Assembly (NCBI RefSeq): GCF_001715295.1
Contig: NZ_MDKB01000002.1
Coordinates: forward strand, 1,572,313-1,636,312
Source of the DNA: Streptomyces griseus
GTDB taxonomy: Bacteria > Actinomycetota > Actinomycetes > Streptomycetales > Streptomycetaceae
Length of the DNA: 64,000 bases
Reading direction: 5' to 3'
In this document: positions 15,840-23,759 of the stretch, piece after piece
Layout: the number at the start of each line of letters is the position of its first letter
How positions within the stretch are numbered: the first letter of the stretch is position 1
Made by a program: the position numbers and the translations under genes
The notes under the pieces: generated by a model
Database searches by the model: none
What the model was told of the DNA's origin: nothing
What the model saw: the letters and a program-made list of their open reading frames with translations, nothing else

Positions 15840-16579
15840 CCTTGGGTTGGCCTCTCGTTGAGCAGATGGTGGGCGGTGAAGACGGCGTCGACTCGGTCTC
15901 CCGGAAAGGCCAGGAGCGCGGCTTCAACGACGCGGCCGTTGGTGTCGGTGGCAATGCGCGTGATCGCGAGAACCGCCATGTTGTTTCCGATGCGGAGGGC
16001 CGACGCTTCGTCTGGGGTGGGAGAGCGGGCAGAGACCGTCTCTCGGATGGTGGCTGGCGACGGGCCGAGGACGGCGAATCGCGTGGCTGCCTCCTGGCAC
16101 GCGGAGTCGTCGTCGAGGACTCCGGCCGGGGCCAGGTCGCGCGGGATGTAGATGCGGGCCAGGCCGTGCGGCGAGCCTTGTTCGAGGCTGAGACAGGTGT
16201 ACTCCGCGAGGGGGCTGCCCGTTGGCACCTTCAGCAACGTCGTCAGGTGCACGGAGGCCGGAACCGTGGTGCTGCGAACCGTGATGCGCAACGTTGGCTC
16301 AGCGGCGGTCCAGGGGTCCAGCGTGCCCCAGCCTCCGACGTACATGATCTTGCGGCGAGGGTGACGTACGTAGTTGCCCTTGCCGTGAATCTTCTCGACG
16401 AGTCCTTCGCCCTGGAGCAAGGCGAGAGCGCGTCGCGGGGTCACCGTGCTGACCCTGTACCGGGCGGCCAGGCCAGCTTCGGACGGGAGGCGTTCGCCAG
16501 GCTTGATGCTGCCCGTTGCGATCTGGTGGCGTAGGTCGTCGGCGATGTCGTGATGGCGTCGGGGCACGGAGCGAGTCAC
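15836..16579 (-). CDS. GntR/HutC-family transcriptional regulator
   Basis: A 247-residue regulator: N-terminal winged HTH (about 8-72; HDIADDLRHQIATGSIKPGERLPSE and YRVSTVTPRRALALLQGEGLV fragments) followed by a UTRA domain (about 85-240). It belongs to the same subfamily as KorSA but is clearly a different protein. It overlaps the genes on both sides by 4 bases each, so it is embedded within an operon of small unknown genes, not divergent from its target. Confidence 0.88.
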   Translation of the reverse strand: MTRSVPRRHHDIADDLRHQIATGSIKPGERLPSEAGLAARYRVSTVTPRRALALLQGEGLVEKIHGKGNYVRHPRRKIMYVGGWGTLDPWTAAEPTLRITVRSTTVPASVHLTTLLKVPTGSPLAEYTCLSLEQGSPHGLARIYIPRDLAPAGVLDDDSACQEAATRFAVLGPSPATIRETVSARSPTPDEASALRIGNNMAVLAITRIATDTNGRVVEAALLAFPGDRVDAVFTAHHLLNERPTQG

Positions 16580-16800
16580 CGCCTTCTCAGCGGTCGCAGG
16601 GCGGTGAGCCGGGTGCGGGCGTGTATGGCCAGCAGTTCGCCCGACTCGAAGACCAGTTGCTTGGCCCCGCAGGGAAGCTGGAAGAGGTCGCTCACTCGGC
16701 AGGCCTGACCGCCGAGTTGCATGATGTCGCCGCGTTGCACGGTGGCCGGCGTGACCTCGACGGTGGAAACCAGCGCGCCGCCGGGGGCTGGTGCCCTCAT
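16576..16800 (-). CDS. Small hypothetical protein
   Basis: A 74-residue protein (MRAPAPGGALVSTVEV...) with a beta-strand-rich body (VQRGDIMQLGGQACRVSDLFQLPCGAKQLVFESGELLAIH) and a basic C-terminus ending RPLRRR. Its ATG overlaps the previous stop codon (ATGA) and its stop overlaps the GntR start, so it is coupled on both sides. The composition suggests a small barrel-like fold binding nucleic acid or another protein; this is a guess. Confidence 0.7.
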   Translation of the reverse strand: MRAPAPGGALVSTVEVTPATVQRGDIMQLGGQACRVSDLFQLPCGAKQLVFESGELLAIHARTRLTALRPLRRR

Positions 16801-17000
16801 GCCATCACCTTCACGGGCGCGGACGGGCCGGGGGTCGAGTGGCACGGGCAGATGCACACTTCGTAGATCACTGGTACGTCGTCCGTCGTCGCAGGCGGGG
16901 ACGGCTCGATGCAGGAGTGGTGCGTCCCGATCCAGCAGGCGATCGAGCGGTAGGGGACTGAAGTCGTGTCCGTTGGGTGCGGTTGCCGGCGAGGAGGCAT
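16797..17000 (-). CDS. Small Cys/His-rich hypothetical protein
   Basis: A 67-residue protein starting ATG 17000, overlapping the stop of the upstream gene by one base (TGATG). It contains CWIGTHHSC and VCICPCHS, a Cys/His set that could bind zinc. No family recognised. The overlap pattern with both neighbours argues that it is a real gene despite its size. Confidence 0.65.
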   Translation of the reverse strand: MPPRRQPHPTDTTSVPYRSIACWIGTHHSCIEPSPPATTDDVPVIYEVCICPCHSTPGPSAPVKVMA

Positions 17001-17314
17001 CAGTGGGCCCCCGCGAGGGCCGACCAGGCATCGGCCGGCAAGTGCGGGGCGACGAACACTGAGCGCGTCCGTGCACGCTGCTCTTCCCACGCCAGCAGGT
17101 ACGGACGGACAAGCGCGACGTCCTCTCCCCTCAGCGGGTAACGGTGGAGCGGGCCGACGGGAATCCGCCTCAGGGCGACGGTCGAAGCGTCAGCGGGCGC
17201 GGGGCAGGTGAGAGGGGCCAGCGGCCGGGCGGGCATTAACGCGCGGCGGTGCCGACCGTTGGGGAAGCACCGCGCTCTGGTGCGCGAGATGGCTCGGCGG
17301 ATACGGTTGAGCAT
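17000..17314 (-). CDS. Small basic hypothetical protein
   Basis: A 104-residue protein with a strongly basic N-terminal third (RIRRAISRTRARCFPNGRHRR) and a later segment ([24 protein letters not shown]) that looks helical. ATG 17314 has AGGAG 9 bases upstream. Proteins ending in such a VRPYL...WEEQR helix are common in Streptomyces mobile-element regulatory operons; the function is not known to me. Confidence 0.7.
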   Translation of the reverse strand: MLNRIRRAISRTRARCFPNGRHRRALMPARPLAPLTCPAPADASTVALRRIPVGPLHRYPLRGEDVALVRPYLLAWEEQRARTRSVFVAPHLPADAWSALAGAH

Positions 17315-17326
17315 GCTGTTCAGCTC

Positions 17327-17605
17327 CTATCGCTGATAGCCCGGTCCCCCGACGTCGCCTGTCGTGGGGACCGTTTTACGTACGACCGCCCATAAGGTGC
17401 GGCCGTTCAAGCTGGTGGCCACGAGCCCGAATCGATCGGCATCGGCCACCGCGTCCAGGACCTCCCGCCATGAATCGGCGGAGAGCGTGTCCGGTACTTC
17501 TGCCTCGACCGTCGTGAACTGGGTGTCCTCCTCCACACGCGGGCGGAGACCAGCGGCAGACAAGCGGGCGGCGATAGCCGCCGCGGTCACTTCCGAAGCG
17601 GACAC
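17327..17605 (-). CDS. Small hypothetical protein, first gene of the leftward operon
   Basis: A 92-residue protein. I chose GTG 17605 because GGAGGG stands 6 bases ahead; an ATG at 17632 would extend it by nine residues. The sequence is alpha/beta with TVEAEVPDTLSADSWREVLDAVADADRFGLVATSLNGRTLWAVVRK, reminiscent of a small single-domain protein; no motif recognised. It faces the divergent GntR gene across a 78-bp promoter region with two operator palindromes. Confidence 0.7.
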   Translation of the reverse strand: MSASEVTAAAIAARLSAAGLRPRVEEDTQFTTVEAEVPDTLSADSWREVLDAVADADRFGLVATSLNGRTLWAVVRKTVPTTGDVGGPGYQR

Positions 17606-17643
17606 AGCGCACCCTCCGTTGCCAGCGATCACTTTCAGTGAAG

Positions 17644-17674
17644 CTAGTTAACTAGATTAGAGCTAGTGGACTAG
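17644..17674. promoter_or_regulatory. Paired operators CTAGTNNACTAG
   Basis: Two 12-bp palindromes, CTAGTTAACTAG (17644-17655) and CTAGTGGACTAG (17663-17674), start 19 bp apart, about two helical turns. They lie between divergent genes at 17605 and 17684, so they probably control both. The adjacent GntR protein is the likeliest binder. Confidence 0.75.
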
Positions 17675-17683
17675 ATTTTCCAT

Positions 17684-18439
17684 ATGTCTGAGCAACCGCC
17701 GTACCTCCGCATCGCCGACGAACTCCGGCAACGCATCGCGGAGCACGTCTGGGAACCGGGCGACCGCCTCCCATCCCGCGCCCAGATCGGCCAGGAGTGC
17801 GGCGTGGGCGAGAACGTGGTGCGCAGAGCCCAGGAGTTGTTGATCTCCCAAGGCGTGCTGGAAGGCCGGGCCGGATCGGGGACCTACGTCGCCGAGCCCC
17901 GGGAGCGCGTGAGAGTCGTCCGGTCGTCGGCGCGTGAGCAGCCCAGCGGATCCCCGTTCCGCCAGGACATGAAGGCCCTTCGCCTACAGAGCGACTGGGA
18001 GAGCCGGACCGACGCGAAGGTGCCGGCCCCGGCGGAGATCGCGACGCGGCTCGGGATCGCCGAAGGCGAGCCGTGCGTGCGGACGACGTACGAGTTCCTT
18101 GCGGACGGGAAGCCGGTTCAGCTGTCGACGAGTTGGGAGCCGTACGCCGTCACTGGCGGAACCCTCGTCGTTCTTCCCGAGGGAGGGCCCCACGCGGGGG
18201 CCGGGGTCGTGAACCGCATGGCCGAGATCGGAGTCACCATCAGCCACGCGGTGGAGCAGCCCGAACCCAGGCACGCGACCGCCGAGGAAGCATCGCTACT
18301 CGGCATCCAGAAAGCCGCACTCGTGACGCACATCCGGCGGACGTACTACAGCGACGACGGTCGTCCCGTGGAGACAGCGGACATCGTGGTGCCCGCAGCG
18401 CACTGCGAGATCGTCTACGAGATCCCCATCAACCGCTGA
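17684..18439 (+). CDS. GntR/HutC-family regulator, divergent
   Basis: A 251-residue regulator. N-terminal winged HTH at about 6-72 (YLRIADELRQRI, VGENVVRRAQELLISQGVLEG), then a UTRA-type ligand domain (about 95-245) including ERVRVVRS and THIRRTYYSDDGRPVETADIVVPA. ATG 17684. It reads divergently from the small-gene operon, and paired palindromes end 9 bases before its start codon, which fits autorepression plus control of the operon. It is the last gene before tRNA-Ser and the third GntR regulator in the presumed element. Confidence 0.9.
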   Translation: MSEQPPYLRIADELRQRIAEHVWEPGDRLPSRAQIGQECGVGENVVRRAQELLISQGVLEGRAGSGTYVAEPRERVRVVRSSAREQPSGSPFRQDMKALRLQSDWESRTDAKVPAPAEIATRLGIAEGEPCVRTTYEFLADGKPVQLSTSWEPYAVTGGTLVVLPEGGPHAGAGVVNRMAEIGVTISHAVEQPEPRHATAEEASLLGIQKAALVTHIRRTYYSDDGRPVETADIVVPAAHCEIVYEIPINR

Positions 18440-18560
18440 CGAGCTGGCCCCGGCAGCTCCAAAGCCATGGCCCAGCCGTGCCCCCCGCGTGCCCCTTCCG
18501 TGCCCGACAGAGCGGGAAACCGGGGGGAACAGCGGTGCCCGGCGGGGAGCAGGCATGGCA

Positions 18561-18595
18561 GAGGCCCCCGACCATATGTACTGGTCGGGGGCCTC
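18561..18595. terminator. Perfect 14-bp stem terminator
   Basis: GAGGCCCCCGACCA (18561-18574) pairs with TGGTCGGGGGCCTC (18582-18595) around a 7-nt loop. It sits 7 bases beyond the 3' end of tRNA-Ser and so probably ends the leftward tRNA transcript; it may also stop the rightward GntR transcript. Confidence 0.85.
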
Positions 18596-18602
18596 TCGCC
18601 TG

Positions 18603-18689
18603 CGGTGGGTGTGGGATTTGAACCCACGGTGACATCGCTGCCACGACGGTTTTCAAGACCGTTCCCTTAGGCCGCTCGGGCAACCCACC
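18603..18689 (-). tRNA. serT: tRNA-Ser(UGA)
   Basis: An 87-nt class II tRNA: acceptor stem GGTGGGT (18689-18683) with ACCCACC (18610-18604), anticodon TGA (18655-18653), a long variable arm, a T-arm with GTTCAAATC, discriminator G; CCA is not encoded. Its 3' end faces the mobile element, the usual geometry for an AICE attachment site. Confidence 0.97.
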
Positions 18690-18746
18690 CCGCGTCGTCG
18701 GCCCCGGCAGTGGGGTCCGGCTCGACGCGAGGGACAGCCTAGCCGG

Positions 18747-20243
18747 TCAGCTGTCGCCCTCGCGCTCGCCCAGGGTGAGTTCGGCCGTCGCCGTCCTGCC
18801 GTCGCGCTTGTAGGTGAGGGTGACCTTGTCCCCCGGCTTGTGGGTCCAGATCTCGCCGATCAGGGTCGGCCCGCTCTCGACCACCGTGTCGTTGAACCTG
18901 GTGATCACGTCGCCGGCCTTCAACCCCGCCTTGGCCGCGGGGCCTCCGGGGGTGACTGCGGCGGTGCCGCCCGCGCCCTGGTCGGAGATGACGGCGCCGC
19001 CCGTCTTCTCCTCCATGGTCACCGTGGCGCCGATCACCGGGTAGACGGGCCGGCCCGTCTTGATCAGCTGCTCGGCGACGTTCTTCGCCTGGTTGACCGG
19101 GATGGCGAAGCCGAGGCCGATCGAGCCGGCCTGCGACTGGCCGACGCCGCCTCCGCTGGTCGACTGGATGGCCGAGTTGATCCCGATGACCGCGCCGCCC
19201 GCGTCCAGCAGCGGGCCGCCGGAGTTGCCCGGGTTGATCGAGGCGTCCGTCTGCAGGGCGCTCATGTACGAGTTCTTGTTGCTGGAGCCGTCTCCGGAGG
19301 CGACCGGGCGGTTCTTCGCGCTGATGATGCCGGTGGTGACCGTGTTGGAGAGGCCGAACGGGGCGCCGATCGCGATGGTGGAGTCGCCCACCGCGACCTT
19401 GTCCGAGTCACCCAGGGGCAGCGGAGTCAGTCCGTCAGGGGCCTTCTTCAACTTCAGCACGGCCACGTCGTAGCCCTGGGCCCGGCCGATGACCTCGGCG
19501 TCGTACTTCTTGCCGTCCGAGAACGTCGCGGTCAGCTGACCGCTGTCCGCCGCGGAGGCCACCACGTGGTTGTTCGTGAGGATGTGGCCTTCCTTGTCGT
19601 ACACGAAGCCGGTGCCCGTGCCGCCCTCACCGTCACCGGACTGAGCGTCGATGGTGACGACGCTGGGCAGTGCCTGCGCCGCGACGCCCGCGACCGTGCC
19701 CGCGGGGCGCTTGAAGTCCTTGGGGCTGTTCGAGGCGGCGACCGTGGTCGAGCCCGCCGAAGAGCCGCCGTCCCTGCTGTCGGCCGCCCAGAAGCCGAGG
19801 GCGCCACCGATGCCTCCCGCGACGAGTGCGGCCACGGCCACGGCGGCGACGAGGCCGTTGACACGTCGCTTACGGGGTGGTTCGTGGGCCGACGGTGCCG
19901 GGGCACCCCACTCCGCCGTAGCACCGTCCGCGTAGGCCGGAACCGCCGGAGGCGGCGGCGGCCAGCCGGCCGGGCCGGCAGGCGGCTGCGGGGGGGCAGG
20001 CGGCTGGTGGGATGGCTGCTGGTGGCCGTCGAAGGGCGACCCGGCTCCGTGCGGGTGCGCCGCGCCCGGAACCTGCGGAGCCGGTGCCTCCCCGTGCGCC
20101 GTGGGAGTCCCCTCGGCGCCGGACGCCGGCGGGGCCTCCTGCGGGGTGCCCTCAGGAGCGGCAGCCGGCACGGGAGGTACGGACGGAACAGACGGTACGG
20201 GCGGAACCGTGTTGCCCTCGTTGCCCTCGTTCTCGGTGCTCAC
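18747..20243 (-). CDS. HtrA/DegP-type membrane-anchored serine protease with PDZ domain
   Basis: Envelope quality-control protease. The 498-residue protein has a long Pro/Ala-rich cytoplasmic N-terminus (1-125), one membrane anchor (about 130-155), a trypsin-like domain with catalytic His in TNNHVV, Asp in YDVAVLKL and Ser in NPGNSGGPLL, then one C-terminal PDZ domain (about 400-490) containing GGPAAKAGLKAGDVITRFND. Start is GTG 20243. Streptomyces encode several such proteins; this one is the neighbour of tRNA-Ser(UGA) and transcribed towards it. No sign of damage. Confidence 0.93.
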   Translation of the reverse strand: MSTENEGNEGNTVPPVPSVPSVPPVPAAAPEGTPQEAPPASGAEGTPTAHGEAPAPQVPGAAHPHGAGSPFDGHQQPSHQPPAPPQPPAGPAGWPPPPPAVPAYADGATAEWGAPAPSAHEPPRKRRVNGLVAAVAVAALVAGGIGGALGFWAADSRDGGSSAGSTTVAASNSPKDFKRPAGTVAGVAAQALPSVVTIDAQSGDGEGGTGTGFVYDKEGHILTNNHVVASAADSGQLTATFSDGKKYDAEVIGRAQGYDVAVLKLKKAPDGLTPLPLGDSDKVAVGDSTIAIGAPFGLSNTVTTGIISAKNRPVASGDGSSNKNSYMSALQTDASINPGNSGGPLLDAGGAVIGINSAIQSTSGGGVGQSQAGSIGLGFAIPVNQAKNVAEQLIKTGRPVYPVIGATVTMEEKTGGAVISDQGAGGTAAVTPGGPAAKAGLKAGDVITRFNDTVVESGPTLIGEIWTHKPGDKVTLTYKRDGRTATAELTLGEREGDS

Positions 20244-20434
20244 AGCTCTTTACTCCTCGGTTCCACTCGGCATTCGGCAAGAGATCCGCTGTGCACGTGT
20301 CTGCGCCCAGCTTTTCCCACAGCACGTCAGGCCACTGTAAGCAGGACCTGTGCATCCGCACACCAATCTTTACATCAGACAAAACGGTCCGACCTGGCAT
20401 CGCGGCGACCTCCGTCGCGTCACGGTGACACCAT

Positions 20435-21268
20435 GTGGCCGTGACTCACGCACGCCTACCCTCCCCGGGCCGCCCCATCCAGGTCATCGCGCACCGTGGA
20501 GCCTCGGACGACGCCCCCGAGCACACCCTGGCCGCGTACCGGAAGGCGATCGAGGACGGTGCCGACGCCCTGGAGTGCGACGTCCGTCTCACCGCGGACG
20601 GCCATCTCGTCTGCGTGCACGACCGCAGGGTGAACCGCACGTCCAACGGCAGGGGCGCCGTCTCCGCCCTGGAACTCGCCGATCTGGCCGCCCTCGACTT
20701 CGGCTCCTGGAAGGACCGCGAGGAGTCCCCGGACTGGGACCCGGTGCCGGGCGAACTCACCTCCGTACTCACGCTGGAACGGCTCCTCGACCTGTTCACC
20801 GAGGTACGGGCGACCGGGCGGCCGTTGCAGCTCGCCATCGAGACCAAACACCCCACCCGCTGGGCCGGACAGGTAGAGGAGCGGCTGCTCGACCTGCTGA
20901 GGCGTTACGGCCTGGACGCACCGCCGGCCGACGGGCCGTCCCCGGTGCGCGTCATGAGCTTCTCCGCACGGTCCCTGTACCGCGTCAGGTCCGCCGCGCC
21001 CACCCTGCCCACCGTCTACCTGCTGCAGTTCGTCTCACCGCGGCTGCGCGACGGACGGCTGCCCGCCGGCGCGCGCATCGCCGGGCCGGGGATGCGGGTC
21101 GTACGCAATCACCCCGCATACATCGACCGCCTGCACCGCGCGGGCCACCGCGTGCACGTGTGGACCGTGAACGAACCGGAGGACGTGGAGCTCTGCGTGC
21201 GCCTGGGCGTGGAGGCGATCATCACCAACCGGCCCAGACAGGTTCTGTCGCAACTAGGACGCTTTTAG
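20435..21268 (+). CDS. Glycerophosphodiester phosphodiesterase
   Basis: Hydrolyses deacylated phospholipid head groups to glycerol-3-phosphate and an alcohol. The 277-residue GDPD TIM barrel shows IAHRGASDDAPEHTL (catalytic His-Arg), ECDVRLTADG (metal Glu/Asp), HDRRVNRTSNG (second His) and a C-terminal HVWTVNEPED. No signal peptide, so cytoplasmic. Start GTG 20435; GTG 20441 is possible. It is divergent from the protease gene across a 191-bp region. Confidence 0.93.
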   Translation: MAVTHARLPSPGRPIQVIAHRGASDDAPEHTLAAYRKAIEDGADALECDVRLTADGHLVCVHDRRVNRTSNGRGAVSALELADLAALDFGSWKDREESPDWDPVPGELTSVLTLERLLDLFTEVRATGRPLQLAIETKHPTRWAGQVEERLLDLLRRYGLDAPPADGPSPVRVMSFSARSLYRVRSAAPTLPTVYLLQFVSPRLRDGRLPAGARIAGPGMRVVRNHPAYIDRLHRAGHRVHVWTVNEPEDVELCVRLGVEAIITNRPRQVLSQLGRF

Positions 21269-21408
21269 CATCAGTCACCCGTAGTGCACCGGCGCATTCA
21301 CTCCGTATCCGAACGTTGCGAGTGCATCACCGACAAGGCTTTGGCCGGTTTCCGGCGGAGTTCAGGGGGGCATCCCATTCGTGGCGTGGGGCAAAGGAGG
21401 TCTCGGGG

Positions 21409-22026
21409 GTGACGTTTGTGGTGGCACAGGAGGTGCCCGCGTCGTCGAGCATGGCCGTACCCCATGGTCCTGCGGGTGTGGGACAGGCGCGGCACCGCAT
21501 GCGGGAGCAGCTGCGCGGCAACGGGGTATCGGACGCGGTGGTCGACGACGCAGTCCTGATCCTTTCCGAACTTCTCAGCAACGCCTGCCGTCACGGCAGG
21601 CCACTGGGCCGGCACACGGAGGTCGGTGACGGCGACATCCGCGCCGCCTGGCGCGTGGACGGAGCGGGCGACCTGACCGTCGAGGTCACGGACGGCGGCG
21701 GCCCGACCAGACCGGTCCCGTCCACCCCGTCGGTCACCGCGCGGGGCGGACGCGGGCTCACCATCATCGGTGCCCTCGCCCGGGAATGGGGCGTACGGGA
21801 CGGCACCTCGGGCGAGGTCACCGTCTGGGCGCTGGTCTCCGGGCATCACGCGAAGAAGGCCCACGGGTCACACGCCGCACACCTCGGCCGTACGGGCCCC
21901 GGGCGTACGGCCCCCGGCCGGCGGGAGGCGGGCAGGCTGCACGGACAGGCCGGGCACAGTGGGCTCGGCTCCCTGGACGGGCTCGACCTCTCCGACATCC
22001 TCGACGCCCTCGACGACGCGGGCTGA
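21409..22026 (+). CDS. RsbW-like ATP-binding (anti-sigma-type) protein
   Basis: A 205-residue protein with one HATPase_c_2 domain: SELLSNACRHGRPLG (N box), VEVTDGGGPTRP (G1) and GGRGLTIIGALAREWGV (G2). Such proteins in Streptomyces are serine kinases or switch proteins related to RsbW/SpoIIAB, often without a cognate sigma gene next to them. GTG 21409 is chosen for AAGGAGG 8 bases upstream. The C-terminal 60 residues are basic and Gly/His-rich, then acidic (LDLSDILDALDDAG), outside the domain. Confidence 0.88.
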   Translation: MTFVVAQEVPASSSMAVPHGPAGVGQARHRMREQLRGNGVSDAVVDDAVLILSELLSNACRHGRPLGRHTEVGDGDIRAAWRVDGAGDLTVEVTDGGGPTRPVPSTPSVTARGGRGLTIIGALAREWGVRDGTSGEVTVWALVSGHHAKKAHGSHAAHLGRTGPGRTAPGRREAGRLHGQAGHSGLGSLDGLDLSDILDALDDAG

Positions 22027-22089
22027 ACGCGGGACCGGCCGCACCGCTCACGCGGGCGACGGGTACGAAGCCCGGAGACCGTCGGCACC

Positions 22090-22240
22090 GGCACGCCCTG
22101 CCGAACCTGCGTACCGGCACGCGAGGGGCAGGCGCGACGACCGGACGCCGTAGGCACGCCCTGCCGAACCGGCTCGCCCGGGACCCGGCGGGCGGCCGCG
22201 ACGCCCGGACCTCGTAGGCACGCCCTGCCGAACCGGCGTA
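22090..22240. repeat. Three imperfect tandem repeats of 63-64 bp
   Basis: GGCACGCCCTGCCGAACC occurs at 22090, 22153 and 22217, with related sequence between the copies (GCGACG...CGGAC..CGTA before copies 2 and 3). It lies in the 387-bp gene-free stretch 22027-22413. No gene reading frame explains it. Confidence 0.8.
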
Positions 22241-22413
22241 CCGGCACCCGGTTCCGACGGTGCGGCACCTTCGTGCGCCCCACCCGGCGCCGACGGGCGG
22301 GGCGGCACGGTGGTGCCGTCGCGGCCCGGCGTGGAACGAGTGGCCTCGGGTGGGGACGGGGACGGCTAGGCTCGCGGCGAGACCGCACTGTCGCAATCGG
22401 GAGAACGCCCACC

Positions 22414-23379
22414 ATGGCCAAGAAGCGCCCTCAGTCCAAGGCAGGGAAGCCGCAGCTCAAGGACGGTGAGATTCCGGTCGTCGGGGCCCGCGAACCCTGC
22501 CCGTGCGGATCGGGCCGCCGCTACAAGGCCTGTCACGGGCGCGCCGCCGCCCACGCGGTGACCGAGCTGGTCCAGCGCCCGTTCGAGGGACTGGCCGGGG
22601 AGTGCGACTGGGTCGCGCTGCGCGAGCTCGTCCCCGCCGCGACGGTCGAACTGACCCTGAAGGGCGGGCTTCCGGAGGGCGTGCCGTCCGTGTCGCTCGC
22701 GACCGTCCTGCCGATGGCCTGGCCCGCGCTGCGACGTGACGACGGCTCCGTCCTGCTGGCCCTGCAGAACGACACCTCGTCCGGCGACCTCAGCCGCGAC
22801 CTCGCGGACACCCTGCAGCGCGCGCTCGAGGCGGAGCCGGGCTCGCCCGTCGCCGCCCGCCGGGTACCCGTCGACGGCCCGCGCCTGCAGGACCTCCTCG
22901 ACCCCGGCGCCGCCTTCGAGCCGGTCGTGCACCCGGGGTTCGAGTTCTGGGTCCCGGATGCGGAGAACGCCTCCCCCGAGGTGTCCGCCTCCCTCGAGCG
23001 TGCCAACGCGGCGGCCATCCCGACCACGCTGCTCTCCGGTGTGGACGCCGCCTACTGGTGCGAGACCCCGGAGAAGAACCACCTCCGCTGGGTCATGCCA
23101 CACCCCGAGGAGCATCTCCTGGACGCCCTCGCCCGGTTGCACGCGGCCGGCACGTCCTCGCTCGGCGAGGGAACCCGCCTCGTCGGTTCGTTCCGCGCGC
23201 ACGGACTCATGGTCCCGGTCTGGGACCTGCCCAGCGCGATGGGTGCCGAGGAGTGCGAGAAGCCGGCCGCGCAGTTCGCGGAACGCCTCGCCGAGGCGCT
23301 CGCGTCGGACGCCCCGCTCACGGGTGAGGAGCGCCGGGCACGGGGCGGGCTCACCAACCGCCAGGTGACGCTCAGCTGA
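22414..23379 (+). CDS. SEC-C motif protein (DUF5926-type)
   Basis: A 321-residue cytoplasmic protein. Residues 1-48 hold the SEC-C zinc motif CPCGSGRRYKACHG, as at the C-terminus of SecA, preceded by a Lys-rich tail. The remaining 270 residues form a conserved actinobacterial domain of unknown function, rich in Trp/Pro (LPMAWPALRRDDGSVLLAL, PGFEFWVPDAE, KNHLRWVMPHPE). ATG 22414 is chosen because the protein starts MAKKRPQ and the upstream extension overlaps repeats. Possible ribosome or translocon contact by analogy with SEC-C proteins; not established. Confidence 0.88.
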   Translation: MAKKRPQSKAGKPQLKDGEIPVVGAREPCPCGSGRRYKACHGRAAAHAVTELVQRPFEGLAGECDWVALRELVPAATVELTLKGGLPEGVPSVSLATVLPMAWPALRRDDGSVLLALQNDTSSGDLSRDLADTLQRALEAEPGSPVAARRVPVDGPRLQDLLDPGAAFEPVVHPGFEFWVPDAENASPEVSASLERANAAAIPTTLLSGVDAAYWCETPEKNHLRWVMPHPEEHLLDALARLHAAGTSSLGEGTRLVGSFRAHGLMVPVWDLPSAMGAEECEKPAAQFAERLAEALASDAPLTGEERRARGGLTNRQVTLS

Positions 23380-23759
23380 CAGTGACAGGAGCCGGTGCAG
23401 TCCCGTGACTCGCGTCACAACAGCTCGTACTCACCGGTAAATCGCCGCTCTGACAGGCGAGATCGAATTTGCTCAGGGCAGATCTCTTGTTACCGTTCTG
23501 GAAGCCCGGTCGCTGGTGCATCCCCCGTCGCCAGCGATCGGGCGTCCTCGTTCCCGGGCGCAGCAGCCGGGCATACCAGCCGGGCCGGGCCGAACAGGCG
23601 CACGCCGGAGCACCGGCGGTTCGACGCCGTGGCCGCCCGCCCCTCCGGCGCTCCGCCTGACCGGCGTGTACGCCTCCGCCCGGGCCACCGCGTTCCGTAG
23701 GCCGGGCGCCCCCGCGCGCGTCCGGCGCGCGAGGCGGCACCTCACACCCCCGCCGACGC
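23380..23759. other. Intergenic stretch with one hairpin
   Basis: No gene was seen. A 13-bp stem with a single G:T wobble (23504-23516 with 23531-23543, GCCCGGTCGCTGG / CCAGCGATCGGGC) may terminate one or both of the converging genes. Confidence 0.55.

Noticed and set aside
21786-22217. Open frames across the 64-bp tandem repeats
   Set aside because: They arise from GC-rich frame openness, are Arg/Pro-rich in every frame and have no ribosome site.
22090-22240. CRISPR array
   Set aside because: Only three copies, the spacers are related to each other, and no cas genes are present in the window.
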